A DNA stretch of 64,000 nucleotides from Caecitellus pseudoparvulus. Taxonomy: Eukaryota; Bigyra: Bicosoecida. Made by a program: the position numbers and the translations under genes. The notes below the pieces were generated by a model. It was given only the letters and a program-made list of their open reading frames with translations. It did not search any database and was not told the DNA's origin. Positions 27,722 to 38,077 of the stretch are shown here, in pieces; within the stretch, counting starts at the first letter, position 1, and every line of letters starts with the position of its first letter. The DNA lies in NCBI GenBank assembly GCA_965644315.1, contig CBFFRQ010000212.1:1-64000 (forward strand), given 5' to 3'.

Positions 27722-29615
27722 CTTCCAAACAGAGTAACTGCAGGGAAGACAACTTGGCTCGCCAAACTCCGGTGCGTACAGCCTATGCTGCAGCCACCCG
27801 GCGAGTGGAAAAGCCTGCCCTCCACGACGGGAGCTTTTGGGTCCAGTCTGAGGTTCGGCCAAACCGTTTGCTACTCCGAACTGCTTCGCTGGAAGCAGAG
27901 CTCAAGGTATACAGCACCCCTCAAGCCCGCAGTGCCAAAGATCGCGGACACTGTGCCTACACTTTGTTTGCGTTGGCATGAAGCGCACATGCCGCGCGTC
28001 GCTTGGGCCTGGACGCGGAGTGTCTCCCGCACGCTGCCCGGCGCGGTTGAGGTCAGCGACCTCCCCACCGCCTGGGAGGTGGCGGCTCTCTTCAGGCAGG
28101 GGCTCGCGGCGGCCGCAGTTCGAGACAGACTTCTGCCAGCGGCTCCTGTCTTGTTGGAACCAATGCTCGATTCCCAGGCGGCCGCTGCGATGGTCGGGAA
28201 AGGATACTCGGTTCGGTCGGAACCGACAACCGAGATGTGCAGGACCTTGGCGCTCTTACAGGAGCGCCATCGGGTGCGCATCGTTCTGAGGTGGGTGAGG
28301 CGACGGTGGAATTTGCAGGCATGTCGCCTCACACACCCCGAAACGGTGGAGTTTTCCTCCCTTGGGTCTCCTCCCACGGCGAGATCCGAACTAGCCGGGG
28401 AAGACTTTAAAAGCCATGGACCACGTGGGATCTGGAGGTGCCTCGAGCTGGATCAGGCGACGGGCGGGAGCAGCAGCAGGGGAGACCCCTCCCTGCTGTC
28501 GCACGGGATTCCACTGCACACTGAGGTGCTGTGCGCACAGTTGTATTGCATTCGACACGAAAGCCAAAGCACCTTTGGTTGTGGGGAATTGAAGCAGCAG
28601 TTTCATGCCCAGACGACGTGCCCCCTCAGGGTTACTGTCCACGGGTACAGAGCGATGAAGGTACAGAGATCTCACGGTGTTCTCTGCGAATGAGTGGCGC
28701 TGGGACAATGGGGGTGGTCAATGAAGACACCCATCCGCGATATCAACACTGAACAGTGGGAGTGCTCACCCACTGCCTCGCCTGGGCCTTCTCCACGGCC
28801 CCACGTTCCTCAGTAGAGCTGGGTCAACGTGCCTGTCTTGGACCACGGCTGTCCGACCCTCCCCCACGGGCAACCTTTGTTCGTGGAGATCGAATGTCTT
28901 CATCGCCCCTTCCGAACCTTGAGCCACTACTCTTGGCTCTCAAGCGGGCGAAGGCAGCAATGTTCAATAGGGCCGCCGCCCCCTCATCTCCAGCAGCAGC
29001 ATGCTCGTGTAATTCTACACAGGACGTCATGATGAAGTGGAGTTGCAGCGCTGTACGTGATGAGGTTGAGGACCACTCATGCTGCGGAGTTTGAACTCAC
29101 CAACGGCGCTCCGCTGTGCCCGCAATTCTGTCACACGCTCAGGCGTGAGAGGTCCCAGAGAGAGTCTCTTCGTAGTAGCAGGGGAGGTTGATATCTCAAG
29201 TTCACTTGCAGACTCATCGTCTCCACTGCCAGCGGCAGCCGCTGTCCGAGTGTGGCCTTCAGCCCGGGGAGCACTTGGGCGACGAACCCGCCGCGAGCGA
29301 GACTGAGTTGACCGTGACATGTCCATTGCAACAAGAATGCATTTATGCTTCCTCCACATGTCACTCTTGTGCCTGAAAGCATTGTGATATTGAGTCTCAG
29401 GCTCCGCAACATGCATACCTGCGGAAATTGGATCACACCTGAGCCCCAGCATTCCGCTCCTCATAACTCAAAGACTACCCTCGTACAGCGCGCATCCCTC
29501 GCCCATAGTACAAAGTGTATCCCGCATATGCCCTTTCCCATCTCATCTCCCTCATCCATTTTTTCAGATTTCGTCCTGCAAAAAGCTTCGCGCATTGGCC
29601 GTACGAAACACCCCC
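27722..29615. other. Host DNA right of PLV1
   Basis: GC-rich host sequence with long open frames on both strands, the longest being a plus-strand frame open to 28693 that is entered from the viral TIR. None shows a domain I recognise, and such frames are expected by chance in GC-rich DNA. A minus-strand frame at 29027-29464 has a basic SRSRRVRRP segment; I cannot tell whether it is a gene. Confidence 0.35.
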
Positions 29616-30519
29616 CTGTGGGATAGACCGCACGCTCATTCCAGCCTTCCGCTGCTGGATCCGCTACTAACGGATTTTGCGTTCAACTCCGACTTTCAGC
29701 GCCTTGATGATACTTACATGTGCAACCTGAAGGAGGCTCGTACATCGGGCTGGGACAAATGTGAGCCGAATTCACGAGTACTTGTCACGCAGCCAGAGCG
29801 CCATCTCAGCACTTGCGCCCGATACATCTACAACACCACTTGTGTCTGCCGGTACCCTGTGGGCGTTTACCACGGAAGAGGAGCTCGCGGTAACGGTGCT
29901 GGCTCTGTCCTCAGGAGGCAGTCAACTGGAGCTGGTTCGCCAGGTGGGACGCAGCATACGCACTCTATGGCGTGTTGTGCGCCGTGTTGTCACATGCTTG
30001 TGGGTTTTGGGCGCCCCCAAGTACGCTATGTGGCCAACATCCCTCGATGAATGGAAGAAAGTGGCTGAAGAGTTCTTCGCAGCTAGCAAGGGTAGAATGG
30101 TCGGCCCGCTGCGGGCAAGTAAGGTTATTGAGTGGGCCCGACACCAAGTGACGGCGGGAGCTTGCTCGTCGTGGTCGCCCAGCGACAAGCTCAAGGCCCT
30201 GCTGGCCGCCGTGAACTTTTGGTGCATCCCCGTCGAGAGCCTGAGCAGGGTGGGCATGACGCTCACGAAGGCGCTGGCCAGGATGAAACCGAGCCCGCCG
30301 GTGCAGCACCGTGAACACGTGACCATGAGCAAACTTCATAAGACGGTGGACGCTCTGGGCGGACGCACCAGGCTACAAGCCTGCCTGCTGATCGGATTCT
30401 GGGCCATGATGCGCGCTGGTGAGCTGCTACACCTGGAATGGGCCGACATCACCTTTACGAGACGCGACGGCGTATGGGTGGTGACGGGCAGGCATGGGGA
30501 CAAGACACATCACCACCGG
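29616..30519. repeat. Tyrosine-recombinase transposon, segment shared with a second copy
   Basis: 904 bp that recur, about 95 percent alike by eye, at 59373-60277. The shared block starts at CTGTGGGATAGACC in both places and stops here only because copy two is interrupted by PLV3. The left boundary may be a transposon edge. Confidence 0.8.
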
Positions 30520-31068
30520 GACAGGCAGTGATCCGTCCCCAGTTCCCCAGAGAGGGCGCGCGCGTTCGATAACCTCCTGGCGGAGGCAGTCCGAGGAAAA
30601 GGCCGTGTGCTCTCGACCCAGGACGGGGCGGACATAACCGCAGCGTTGAAGGCGCACATCGGAGTCTGCCTCGGAGGCCTGCGGCCAGGCGGCCACAGGT
30701 TCTGGGTCCAGCAAGGGCTCCCAGCGGCGGCCATCCACCAACAGGGAGGGTGGGCCCCGACCTCGAACGTTCCCAGCCTCTGCTACTGGGGGCGGTCCGG
30801 GGTAGGACACAGTCTGCTGCGGGACGCCATGCTGGGCAACAGGCGGCCCAGTCAGGACTCGGGTCGCAGCAAGGCTTCCTCACGGACAGGGGGCACAACA
30901 CAGTGGGGGGGGTTCTCAGAGGACCGGGTCCCTGAGCTCCACCCCTCCGTCCGGTACCGCACGGCCAAGGAGAGGAGAGGATTGCCCTCCCCGGCGTCGA
31001 CCAATGGCCAACACCGGTCAGTGGCCCCCCTGGGGGGGGGAGGGGGGGCAAGATGCAAGGGTAAATGA
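29731..31068 (+). pseudogene. Tyrosine recombinase of a DIRS/Crypton-like transposon, with one internal stop
   Basis: Open in one frame except for a TGA at 30529-30531. The N-terminal half is an arm-like helical region with a SAM-like DNA-binding character (SDKLKALLAAVNFWCIP). The catalytic part shows the first Arg in FWAMMRAGELLHLEWADI. After the stop it shows GLRPGGHRFWVQQGLPAAAI in place of the usual HxLR box, and the catalytic Tyr candidate in VPSLCYWG. The His of the HxxR motif seems to be lost. Such recombinases move DIRS, Ngaro and Crypton elements by site-specific recombination. No reverse transcriptase is visible nearby. Confidence 0.65.
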
Positions 31069-31227
31069 TGTGGGATGGACGCCTTGACACCCTGGGGCCA
31101 CCGGGTACGGGACCCCGCCGACTGCGGCACGCCGGTGCGGAGCGCGGGGTCACTGTGGTGTCGGGCGATCTGGCAAGGATGCATTGGCATCAATGCATTC
31201 AAAATACCACACCACCCGCTCGAGCGT
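31069..31227. other. Host gap after the recombinase
   Basis: Short GC-rich stretch with G and C runs; no gene seen. Confidence 0.4.
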
Positions 31228-31935
31228 TCAGCAGAACATGTTCATGAGATTCTGAACATCATCTACTGTTGCGATCGGGGCATCCCGAGTGAGGGCATAC
31301 AGGTCAGGGTGTGGAACGTATTGAGGCTCCTCGTCGCCACTGCCAGATCCGGCAGTGTCGACAACCATCGCCGACTTGACTCGAGACTGGGTTACACGAG
31401 CTGCAGCCAACCTGGAAAGGTGTTGCAATACCGCAGACGGAGTGGCAGTGAGCACACCGGGTTCCTTGGCGCGGTTGCCAGGTGTGTAGGGGATTGCTTG
31501 GTGGTCTTCCTCAGATACCGCTGCTGCAGCAGCCCGCTTGCTCATCTTTCGCAGGCGAGAGTAGCACTGGTTACACACTGCCAGCCCGACGTAGTCCTCC
31601 ACAGTGTCCAGGGAACATTCGCTGGCGATGGTCGCCCGCAGGGCCGCTGACATGGCGCTCACTTTCAGGATTTTAGGAGGAGTCTTGTCGGTACGCGTCG
31701 CTTTTTGCTCGGCAGTCGTGAAATACAGAGGACGGCGCCGCACTGACGGGGACTCATTGAAGCGACATGCTGGACATAAGTCACACGTAAGTTTTGGGGC
31801 GGCAGCCTTTTCATCAGCAAGCTGTGAGAGACGAGGAGCGACGGTGACAACGGTGTAGCGACACCACATACTGCCAGAGTGCAGTGTGTACCACGCGATA
31901 GCCGGAGGCATAGGGGGTTCCAGAATGCAGTTCAT
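31228..31935 (-). CDS. Host ORF with paired CxxC motifs
   Basis: 235 aa from ATG. It has LTCDLCPACRFN and, about 70 residues later, LAVCNQCYSRLRKM, which together could bind one zinc ion. The rest is Ala/Ser-rich and probably disordered, ending TVDDVQNLMNMFC. It could be a DNA-binding protein of a transposon or a host gene. The frame is uninterrupted, but there is no supporting domain match. Confidence 0.35.
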   Translation of the reverse strand: MNCILEPPMPPAIAWYTLHSGSMWCRYTVVTVAPRLSQLADEKAAAPKLTCDLCPACRFNESPSVRRRPLYFTTAEQKATRTDKTPPKILKVSAMSAALRATIASECSLDTVEDYVGLAVCNQCYSRLRKMSKRAAAAAVSEEDHQAIPYTPGNRAKEPGVLTATPSAVLQHLSRLAAARVTQSRVKSAMVVDTAGSGSGDEEPQYVPHPDLYALTRDAPIATVDDVQNLMNMFC

Positions 31936-33306
31936 GGATCACTTCAGATGTGCATCTCAGTCAGATGAGGTCTACCCTTGCGCCTCCAGGTCTTACCTGT
32001 TCATGTTGCCTACGTTAGCACCGCAGGCAAGCGTCGCAACAGTACCATACCGCATTCATGGAGAAACACGTGGATGTATACGTGCTACCAAAAGCAGCAG
32101 AGAGCACGTGCGATGCTCTGCTCTTGACCTTGGCAGCTGCTCCGCAGAGACAGTGGCAGCGTGCACCCTTGGAGTGCCGCCTGGGGATGGCACGGTGAAA
32201 CGCCACGTGCAAACACCAAGGCTCACATAGTCGGTGGAGACGTACAGGCGGGGAAATCCCTTGTCTGCATCAACCAAACAGCGCATGCAAACGCAGTGGT
32301 TCACCGTAATAACACCTTCTGACTTTAACCGGCGCTCTAAATCGGCACGCACTCGCCTGCTGATGCGGCTTGGCGTTTCATCGCTCGCACTAAGCCCACC
32401 AGCTGCGCTTACTGGCTCAGACATGATTCGCGACAACACCACTTATGTGCAAAAGGCAAGTTCTATACCTAGCCTTCGTCTGCTATGTTCAAATTCTGCA
32501 TTGATTCCCCAATTGAGAACTCGGCGCTTGCCACCCAAAATAGGCCCGCGCGAAGACCCCATACACCCTTAAATCGTCTGACTTTCGCTCAATTATGGGG
32601 CTCAAGTTGGCACAGCTATCAGGTAATACAATCTACGTACACTATACACACTGATTTATCTGTCTTTGTGCTGATATTCGCAGGCTGTGACGCGAACACG
32701 GGCTCAACTGGAGCAAGGCGAAACTCCGGCAAATCGCCGGGGACAAAAAGAGGCCGCGAACCGCAAAAACAACGTATACTGCATGGGCCTTTCACCGAGA
32801 GCTGGACAACACTCTGTTCATTCGCTGAGCTTGTCCGCGAGATGAGCACAGCGTTGCTAAAAGAGTGACCGGACGAGATGCGAGACACAGGCCTTGCGAG
32901 GCGCATCCGTGCGCATGCCCGGAGTGGCGTACCGCTTGGACAGCGGGCTGCCAAACGGAAGCCCAGTCCGAAGCTGGCATCGATAGGCTTAGGTCACCTT
33001 CTGAACTCTGAGGCTGAATGCTGCACGTACTTGGGGATGGGCAGCAAGGCCGTGCGGCACCTCATCGACGGGGTCATCCACAGCATTCAAGCTGACAAAC
33101 TTGCAGACCCCAAGCTCCTTTCAGCAACTGTCACATACTCTCCGGAAGTTCGGATCGCTGCTTCCGTGATGCGGGTACGGGGGGTGCGTTCACGTGAGAT
33201 AAGCTTGCTATTTAGATGCTCCTCCCAATCCGTTCAACGCTGGACTGCCGATCTGCTACCTTGCAGTTACCCCGGTGTAGATTGTGCAGTCAAATTGAAA
33301 TGTTGC
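31936..33306. other. Host DNA with weak ORFs
   Basis: A minus-strand frame from ATG at 32424 down to 32056 has HCVCMRC and may be related to the CxxC protein beside it. A plus-strand frame from ATG at 32878 carries a helix-turn-helix-like stretch (VRSREISLLFRCSSQSVQRW) and runs into the dispersed repeat. Both could be pieces of transposon genes. Neither is secure. Confidence 0.3.
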
Positions 33307-33690
33307 ATTCTGTTCCTACGACCTGTGGAGGGGTTGGACGATATGAATGCATTTCTCACGAAACACACTCACCTGGGGACCACCGAGAACGCCACGGGGG
33401 CCATGCGCTCGACACCGGCGTGTCGCATCCGCTGGCACCCCGTGCCCGAAGGCGTTCGGCGACCGGTGTCCCACCCACCCCTGTAAAAGGAAGAACAGAG
33501 GAAAAAAAATTATCCGGGTATCGAACCCGTAGCTCGACGATAAAGCACAGACTGCCTCCGATGCCGTGAGCGAGAGAGAAGGAGATGAAAGTGCACAGGC
33601 ACTGAGCCTGTGCACAGCTCTCCCCCTCCCTCGCTCCGTTGCAAAACCTGCGTTTCCGGCCCCCCCGGGGGCCCGGATAACTAAAGTTGT
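33307..33690. repeat. Dispersed host repeat, copy B, with tRNA-like B box
   Basis: About 384 bp matching 4657-5029. On the minus strand around 33515-33535 it contains GGGTTCGATACCC, a good RNA polymerase III B box, preceded by GTCGAGCTAC as in a tRNA variable/T-arm region. This suggests a tRNA-derived SINE-like component. No A box could be placed with confidence. The whole unit also contains frames open on both strands, which I treat as non-coding. Confidence 0.6.
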
Positions 33691-34581
33691 TGCCCGAGCT
33701 TGGTTGCGCAAATAAAGAGCGACGTTGCGCTCGGGAAGCCTTAGAAGCCCCTCTGTAAGTGCGACATCAAGTTCATGGCTCTGTGGCAAGGAGCATCTTG
33801 ACACGCCTGTTGCACCAATGGCATCTAAAGCTTGCCATGGCGGATACAAACCCATATCCTGTGCCTTCGGTATGCACACCGTCCGTTTTGGCACTGCATC
33901 AGCCTCAGCCGCTGTCTGAGCCAAAGCAGGCAACGCAGAGTTCAGAAAATGTTGAAATGGAGAGGACGAGTTACTTGACATTGACGGAGTAAGCGTTGTG
34001 TCCCCTCCTGGCGCGTTGACCTGCCGTAAAAGGAACTTGTGTGCAGCCTGCAAAAAGCGAAACGCCACGTCAAAGACCAACTGACTACACACGCGCGTCA
34101 GTCCATCCAAATGCATTCTACGTACCATAAACACAAGCCCCGCAATCACGTTAGCAGTATCCTTTGGTTTAAAGCTCACTGAAACGGCGGGGCGTGCGCA
34201 TTTGGTGCGGCCTTCGAAGCAGCATGAAACGCCAACGGCGGACGAACTTTTGAAGCCAGGTGTGGCACAATTTCTGGGAACTGACGAGAAATTCTGCAGT
34301 GGTAGCACGAGAGTACACAAGTACACATAGTCGCGCTGGAAAATTATGACATTGACGTGAGAAAACCTGATGAATCGAGTATGTGCTGCGGAGGTCATTG
34401 AGCAAACTCAAATTGCTAACCGAAGCTGATAGACCTGTCCGTCAGACAAGATACATTTTTGCCAGACTATTGTTGGTGATGACCCTTTCAGTCACACACA
34501 CCCAAGTACCCCGCGCGCTTTCAACAAAATGATCCCAGTCACCACACAATTTGGACCCCTTGCGAAATCAGGCTATGGTAG
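33691..34581. other. Host intergenic DNA
   Basis: GC-rich sequence with a minus-strand open frame (ATG near 34398, running into the dispersed repeat) of unknown character. No domain recognised. Confidence 0.3.
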
Positions 34582-35277
34582 ACACCCCCTGTAGTGCTGA
34601 ACCACATACGCGCACACTACCCATGGTTGCGAGTTCTCTCTGTGGTGGCCAACTGTACGAGCTTCCTTCAAGTTTGCGACGTGTCCATAAACAAACCCTT
34701 CAAGGGGATGTTGACTGAGCTGTACACGCGCTGGCGTGCGAGGAGAGCCGCTGCGGCAGCCGCTACCGGCAGAACAGAATCACCGTTGGGTATGAAAGAA
34801 GCCAAGGCAGCCATGGCCCGGTTTGTCTAAGCGGCCAACTCCGCCATCCACCCTGACGTGGTTCTAAATGGAGTGCGCCGCACTGGACTGGGCAGCATTT
34901 GGACCGAGGAGGGGGCCAGCCAAGCCATCGAGGATGCCCGCTGTCTGATTGAGGACGGCTCTTTGTGGTGGCCGATCTCGCCCAAAGACTCTGTTGTAAA
35001 ACGAGGAGAAGTACCAGTTGAGGTGGTGGACCAGGCCGCCGCAGATGCCAAGGAGGCAAGTGTTGGGGGCAAGACGAGAGTGCGGGAGGGGAAAGCAACT
35101 GGGACAGCCACCCGCAAGTACAAGTGCAGCGTGTGCAAGTGCGCCGGGCACACCAAGCGCACTTGCACGGCCACGTATACACTTTCTGTGGAGCGCACAC
35201 CAGGCACCGCCAAGGCCCCACGCGGCCTTCCAAGCCCGACTCTGACCCTTGGACGCCTCTGCCCCCCTGAACAATGA
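34582..35277 (+). pseudogene. Pogo/Tc1-like DDE transposase C-terminus with zinc knuckle, broken
   Basis: An upstream in-frame stop (34579-34581) and an internal stop (34828-34830) mark it as a remnant. The first part reads LNHIRAHYPWLRVLSVVANC and FLQVCDVSINKPFKG, the pattern at the end of DDE_1 transposase cores (VPPncT..lQPLDv..nkpFK). After the internal stop comes VVLNGVRRTGLGSIW and then a CCHC zinc knuckle CSVCKCAGHTKRTC. Two relatives lie at 35508-36029 and 58920-59372. The zinc knuckle on a pogo-type transposase is a distinguishing feature of this host family. Confidence 0.6.
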
Positions 35278-35507
35278 TGGTGTATAAAGAATGCACAATG
35301 AATTTACAGACACCATACGCACCTCCACTGCCCAATCTTACACCTGCACAAACTATAACCGGGTGTACTGTATCTGTCGACTTTCTCTAAAAGCAACTCA
35401 AAAAATTTCTCAAGTTGCTTTTTCCGTGCAGATTACTGGTACATACATTTTGATTGTGCAAGATTTCATTCTGACTGCACATTCTACACCGGGGTGACTG
35501 TAAGAAC

Positions 35508-36029
35508 ATGAGTGCTTGGGAGGACACGGAGCGTTGTGCCAAGGCTGAGGAGCTTCGAAACGGTGTGAATGGGGATGGCACCACCCTCAGCGACGGTGCT
35601 GTGCGGGTCCTGGAGCCGCACCTAGCATCCAAGCCGGTTCGGCGGAATGCGGCCGCCAACGCAATTGTGCGAGCGCTGCGCTCAGTGACAGCCCAGACTG
35701 TGGTGAACGGCATTCGTGCTTTAGGGATGTCGCGTGTTTGGGACGTGGCTACGAGGCTGGAGCTGTGGAACTTGGCACACGAGAGAGATGCAAGCGGTGC
35801 ACTGTGGAGCAAGCTGACACCGCGGGGCATGCCCTTGGCCGAAGGTGTCGCTGCCGAGGCAACACCAGCACTGGTAGCGAGCGAAGGTTCTGCTGCTGGT
35901 GCTGGCGGGGGAGATGAGCATCAGCGTGGAGAGAAGCGCCCTCGGGAACAAGGCGCGAAACAGGCCAGGACATGCGGCTGGTGCAGGCACATGGGCCACG
36001 ACAGGCGCAACTGTCTCATTCACAAGTAG
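35508..36029 (+). CDS. Zinc-knuckle protein related to the transposase C-terminus
   Basis: 173 aa from ATG. It contains TVVNGIRALGMSRVWD, matching the IxNGxRxxGxxxxW segment of the neighbouring transposase remnant, and ends with a zinc knuckle CGWCRHMGHDRRNC. The N-terminal half is helical, the middle Ala/Gly-rich. It lacks any catalytic core, so it is either a truncated transposase copy or a separate small gene that keeps only the DNA-binding tail. Its intact frame argues for recent origin or use. Confidence 0.45.
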   Translation: MSAWEDTERCAKAEELRNGVNGDGTTLSDGAVRVLEPHLASKPVRRNAAANAIVRALRSVTAQTVVNGIRALGMSRVWDVATRLELWNLAHERDASGALWSKLTPRGMPLAEGVAAEATPALVASEGSAAGAGGGDEHQRGEKRPREQGAKQARTCGWCRHMGHDRRNCLIHK

Positions 36030-36157
36030 GGCCTGCCCGCTGCCAAGGGAGCGCGGTACAAGTGAAGTGGCAGGAGCGCTTGCCCAGGTGCGCCTAAACC
36101 ACAGAATGCATTGCAGCTGCCCCATGCTCACACTTGCGGCCTGCTGCCCAAAACCAA

Positions 36158-36951
36158 TCAACAAGACGTACTATCAACAAACGTCCAGGTACGGAAGAGC
36201 TTGCAAGAAACGGAGACCTTTTGAGCGTCTATGACAATGGCTTCAACCTTCTGAAGAAGCTGAGTTGCGTGCACCCTTCGGTAAGGGTTGCCATCAGTGC
36301 TGGAGTCCCGCAGAACACAAGTGGTCAACACAGCCCTGCGCCGCGTCAAGCTCATGCTTGGGCCGGTCGCACTTTCAGGCTGGCTGCGGTTCATGCGGTC
36401 CAAATGTGCTTCAAACTCATCATGGCCCTTGATCCTAAGCTTCTCGGGGCGTTTGTGGAAGAGCCAGACACCCAGATCGACTCTTCCAGTGAAAGCACAC
36501 CTTCTCATGATGAAGCCGAAGCGACAGACGTTCTGTTGGGGATATCCGGGAGTAATCAACCATGTGACAGCCCTGTCGATGGCACTGCACTCTCTGGTGA
36601 CGGGCCTGGCACAGTCTCGACACCCTCCCATTTCCCGGCCACATAATCCACAACGTCGTCCGCAAGTACAACAACGTTGAGTGGCCCATGGAGAACACAC
36701 AAACCCACAGGAGATGTGCTGCCCGACTTGTTGAAGGCTTTGAATACATCCATACTGGCATTGAAGAACCTCTGTGCACGTGCGGGGATACTCATGAGCT
36801 GACGTCGTTACACAACGAAACGCCACTTTGAAGCGTATTTCAAGCCTGAACTTGGTGCCCTTTGCAGCCTGCTGCCTTGCCCACTCGTAGAACGAAGCCA
36901 CTACTTGCGGGTTTTGGGCCTTGGTCCACGTCTTGCCGTCTAGTCCCAAAG
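36158..36951 (-). pseudogene. 3' part of a host ORF split by PLV2
   Basis: On the minus strand the frame is open from the PLV2 edge to a stop at 36158-36160, beginning GLDGKTWTKAQNPQVVASF. The missing 5' part lies at 54649-54888 on the far side of PLV2, and its last codons (MQEDGAL) join in frame here once the element and one copy of the duplication are ignored. The ancestral ORF would encode about 342 aa. I do not recognise the protein; it may be a host gene or part of another transposon. Confidence 0.6.
36947..36951. repeat. Target site duplication CAAAG, left of PLV2
   Basis: CAAAG occurs directly outside both ends (36947-36951 and 54649-54653); flanking bases differ, so it is exactly 5 bp. 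Confidence 0.85.
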
Positions 36952-37369
36952 AAAAAAAAGGGATGGGTGGGTGTTTAGTGTAAAACACCACCCCCCGGTA
37001 GATACATACGTAATGCGTGGCTAAAGCCACTATATTTAATGGTTCATTTTATAGTAATTTAATAGTCAATAAAATATATATTATTTAAGGTATATTTAAA
37101 AACAAGAAATAGTAAATTATAGGAAATATAAAAAAGTAATAAGTTAAAACATTATTTCCTATTTCCTTAATTTCTCTTTTTTTTATGGATTTTTAAATAT
37201 TATTATAATTTTCTTAAAATAGACTTTGAGAAAGAAAATATAAGATATAGGAAAAGTCTCTCTTAATCGCATGTGTTATACTTTTAGTGAATGAGTAAGT
37301 AAATATCTCTCTTAATTGCGGTGTGTGTCCCCTTCAAGAACAATTTAAACGCAATATTAAAAAATAAAT
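36952..37369 (+). repeat. PLV2 left terminal inverted repeat
   Basis: 418 bp, the inverse of 54231-54648, with no mismatch seen in the stretches compared. The outer 70 bp are GC-rich and include the imperfect hairpin GGTGTTTAGTGTAAAACACC; the rest is AT-rich. Confidence 0.95.
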
Positions 37370-37402
37370 AACATAAAAGTGAATTATGTAATAGTAATAT
37401 AT

Positions 37403-37945
37403 ATGAGTATGAAACCGAAAATTTCTATGAAAAATAGAAAATCATACTATAAAAAGGAACTAACATTTAGTAGTAGTAAATCTTTTGTAAGGAATTTTAT
37501 TATTGAAATTCAAGATGTAGAAGACCTAAAAAATGAAGATTTTTATATACACATAATGTTATATTTTACTCATGAAAAAGAAAGTAATGAAGAATATTTA
37601 AATCATATTAAGTTAAATATAGACCTTTATTACAATTTAAGAAAAGTTTTATCTTCAGATTTACTAAATGATTATTTTCAACAAAGTGAAAATATTAATT
37701 TATATGATGAAAGGAATGAATTTAATACAACATATGGTGAACATCGTGTGAGTAAAGACAATTTTTCATTTGTAGCGTTTAAGTTAGAAAAGAAAAAGCA
37801 TTTTTATGGATATAATTGCTTAACTGATGATCAATTTAATTGGTTATGGTTCATTATACATGAGTATATTAGTAGACATATGAAAAGTGGAACTAAAAAT
37901 TCACGTAGTAGATACATGAACGCAATACTAAAAAATAAAGTATAA
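37403..37945 (+). CDS. Unknown PLV2 protein
   Basis: 180 aa from the first ATG (the frame is open upstream from GTG at 37379). No family recognised. The sequence is mixed alpha/beta, with aromatic-rich segments (FYIHIMLYFTHEKES, QFNWLWFIIHEYISRHM) and a basic C-terminus. It is the first gene inside the left TIR and lacks the upstream motif shared by the next three plus-strand genes. Confidence 0.65.
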   Translation: MSMKPKISMKNRKSYYKKELTFSSSKSFVRNFIIEIQDVEDLKNEDFYIHIMLYFTHEKESNEEYLNHIKLNIDLYYNLRKVLSSDLLNDYFQQSENINLYDERNEFNTTYGEHRVSKDNFSFVAFKLEKKKHFYGYNCLTDDQFNWLWFIIHEYISRHMKSGTKNSRSRYMNAILKNKV

Positions 37946-38039
37946 GAGTATAGTATAGGGGTTTAGTGTTTTCCCCCTTTGAGTTTTATAGAATTATCTT
38001 CATAATAATTATGAGGAGAATTTAAAAAATAAAAAAATT

Positions 38040-38061
38040 ACTTAAAGATAAATTTCGTATT
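38040..38061 (+). promoter_or_regulatory. PLV2 plus-strand promoter motif
   Basis: ACTTAAAGATAAATTTCGTA and following bases lie 38 nt before the helicase ATG. The motif recurs at 39789, 40183 and 42470. Confidence 0.6.
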
Positions 38062-38077
38062 GTAATTATAATAGCAA

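Noticed and set aside
27671-28693. 340-codon plus-strand frame running from the PLV1 TIR into host DNA
   Set aside because: It crosses the viral-host junction, so it cannot be an ancestral gene as it stands, and its host part has no recognisable domain.
33510-33580. Possible functional tRNA gene on the minus strand
   Set aside because: Only the T-arm/B-box part is convincing. No complete cloverleaf or A box could be placed, so it was kept as a repeat feature.
33316-34398. 360-codon minus-strand frame
   Set aside because: Its C-terminal third is the dispersed repeat read in one of several open frames; GC-rich DNA gives such frames by chance.
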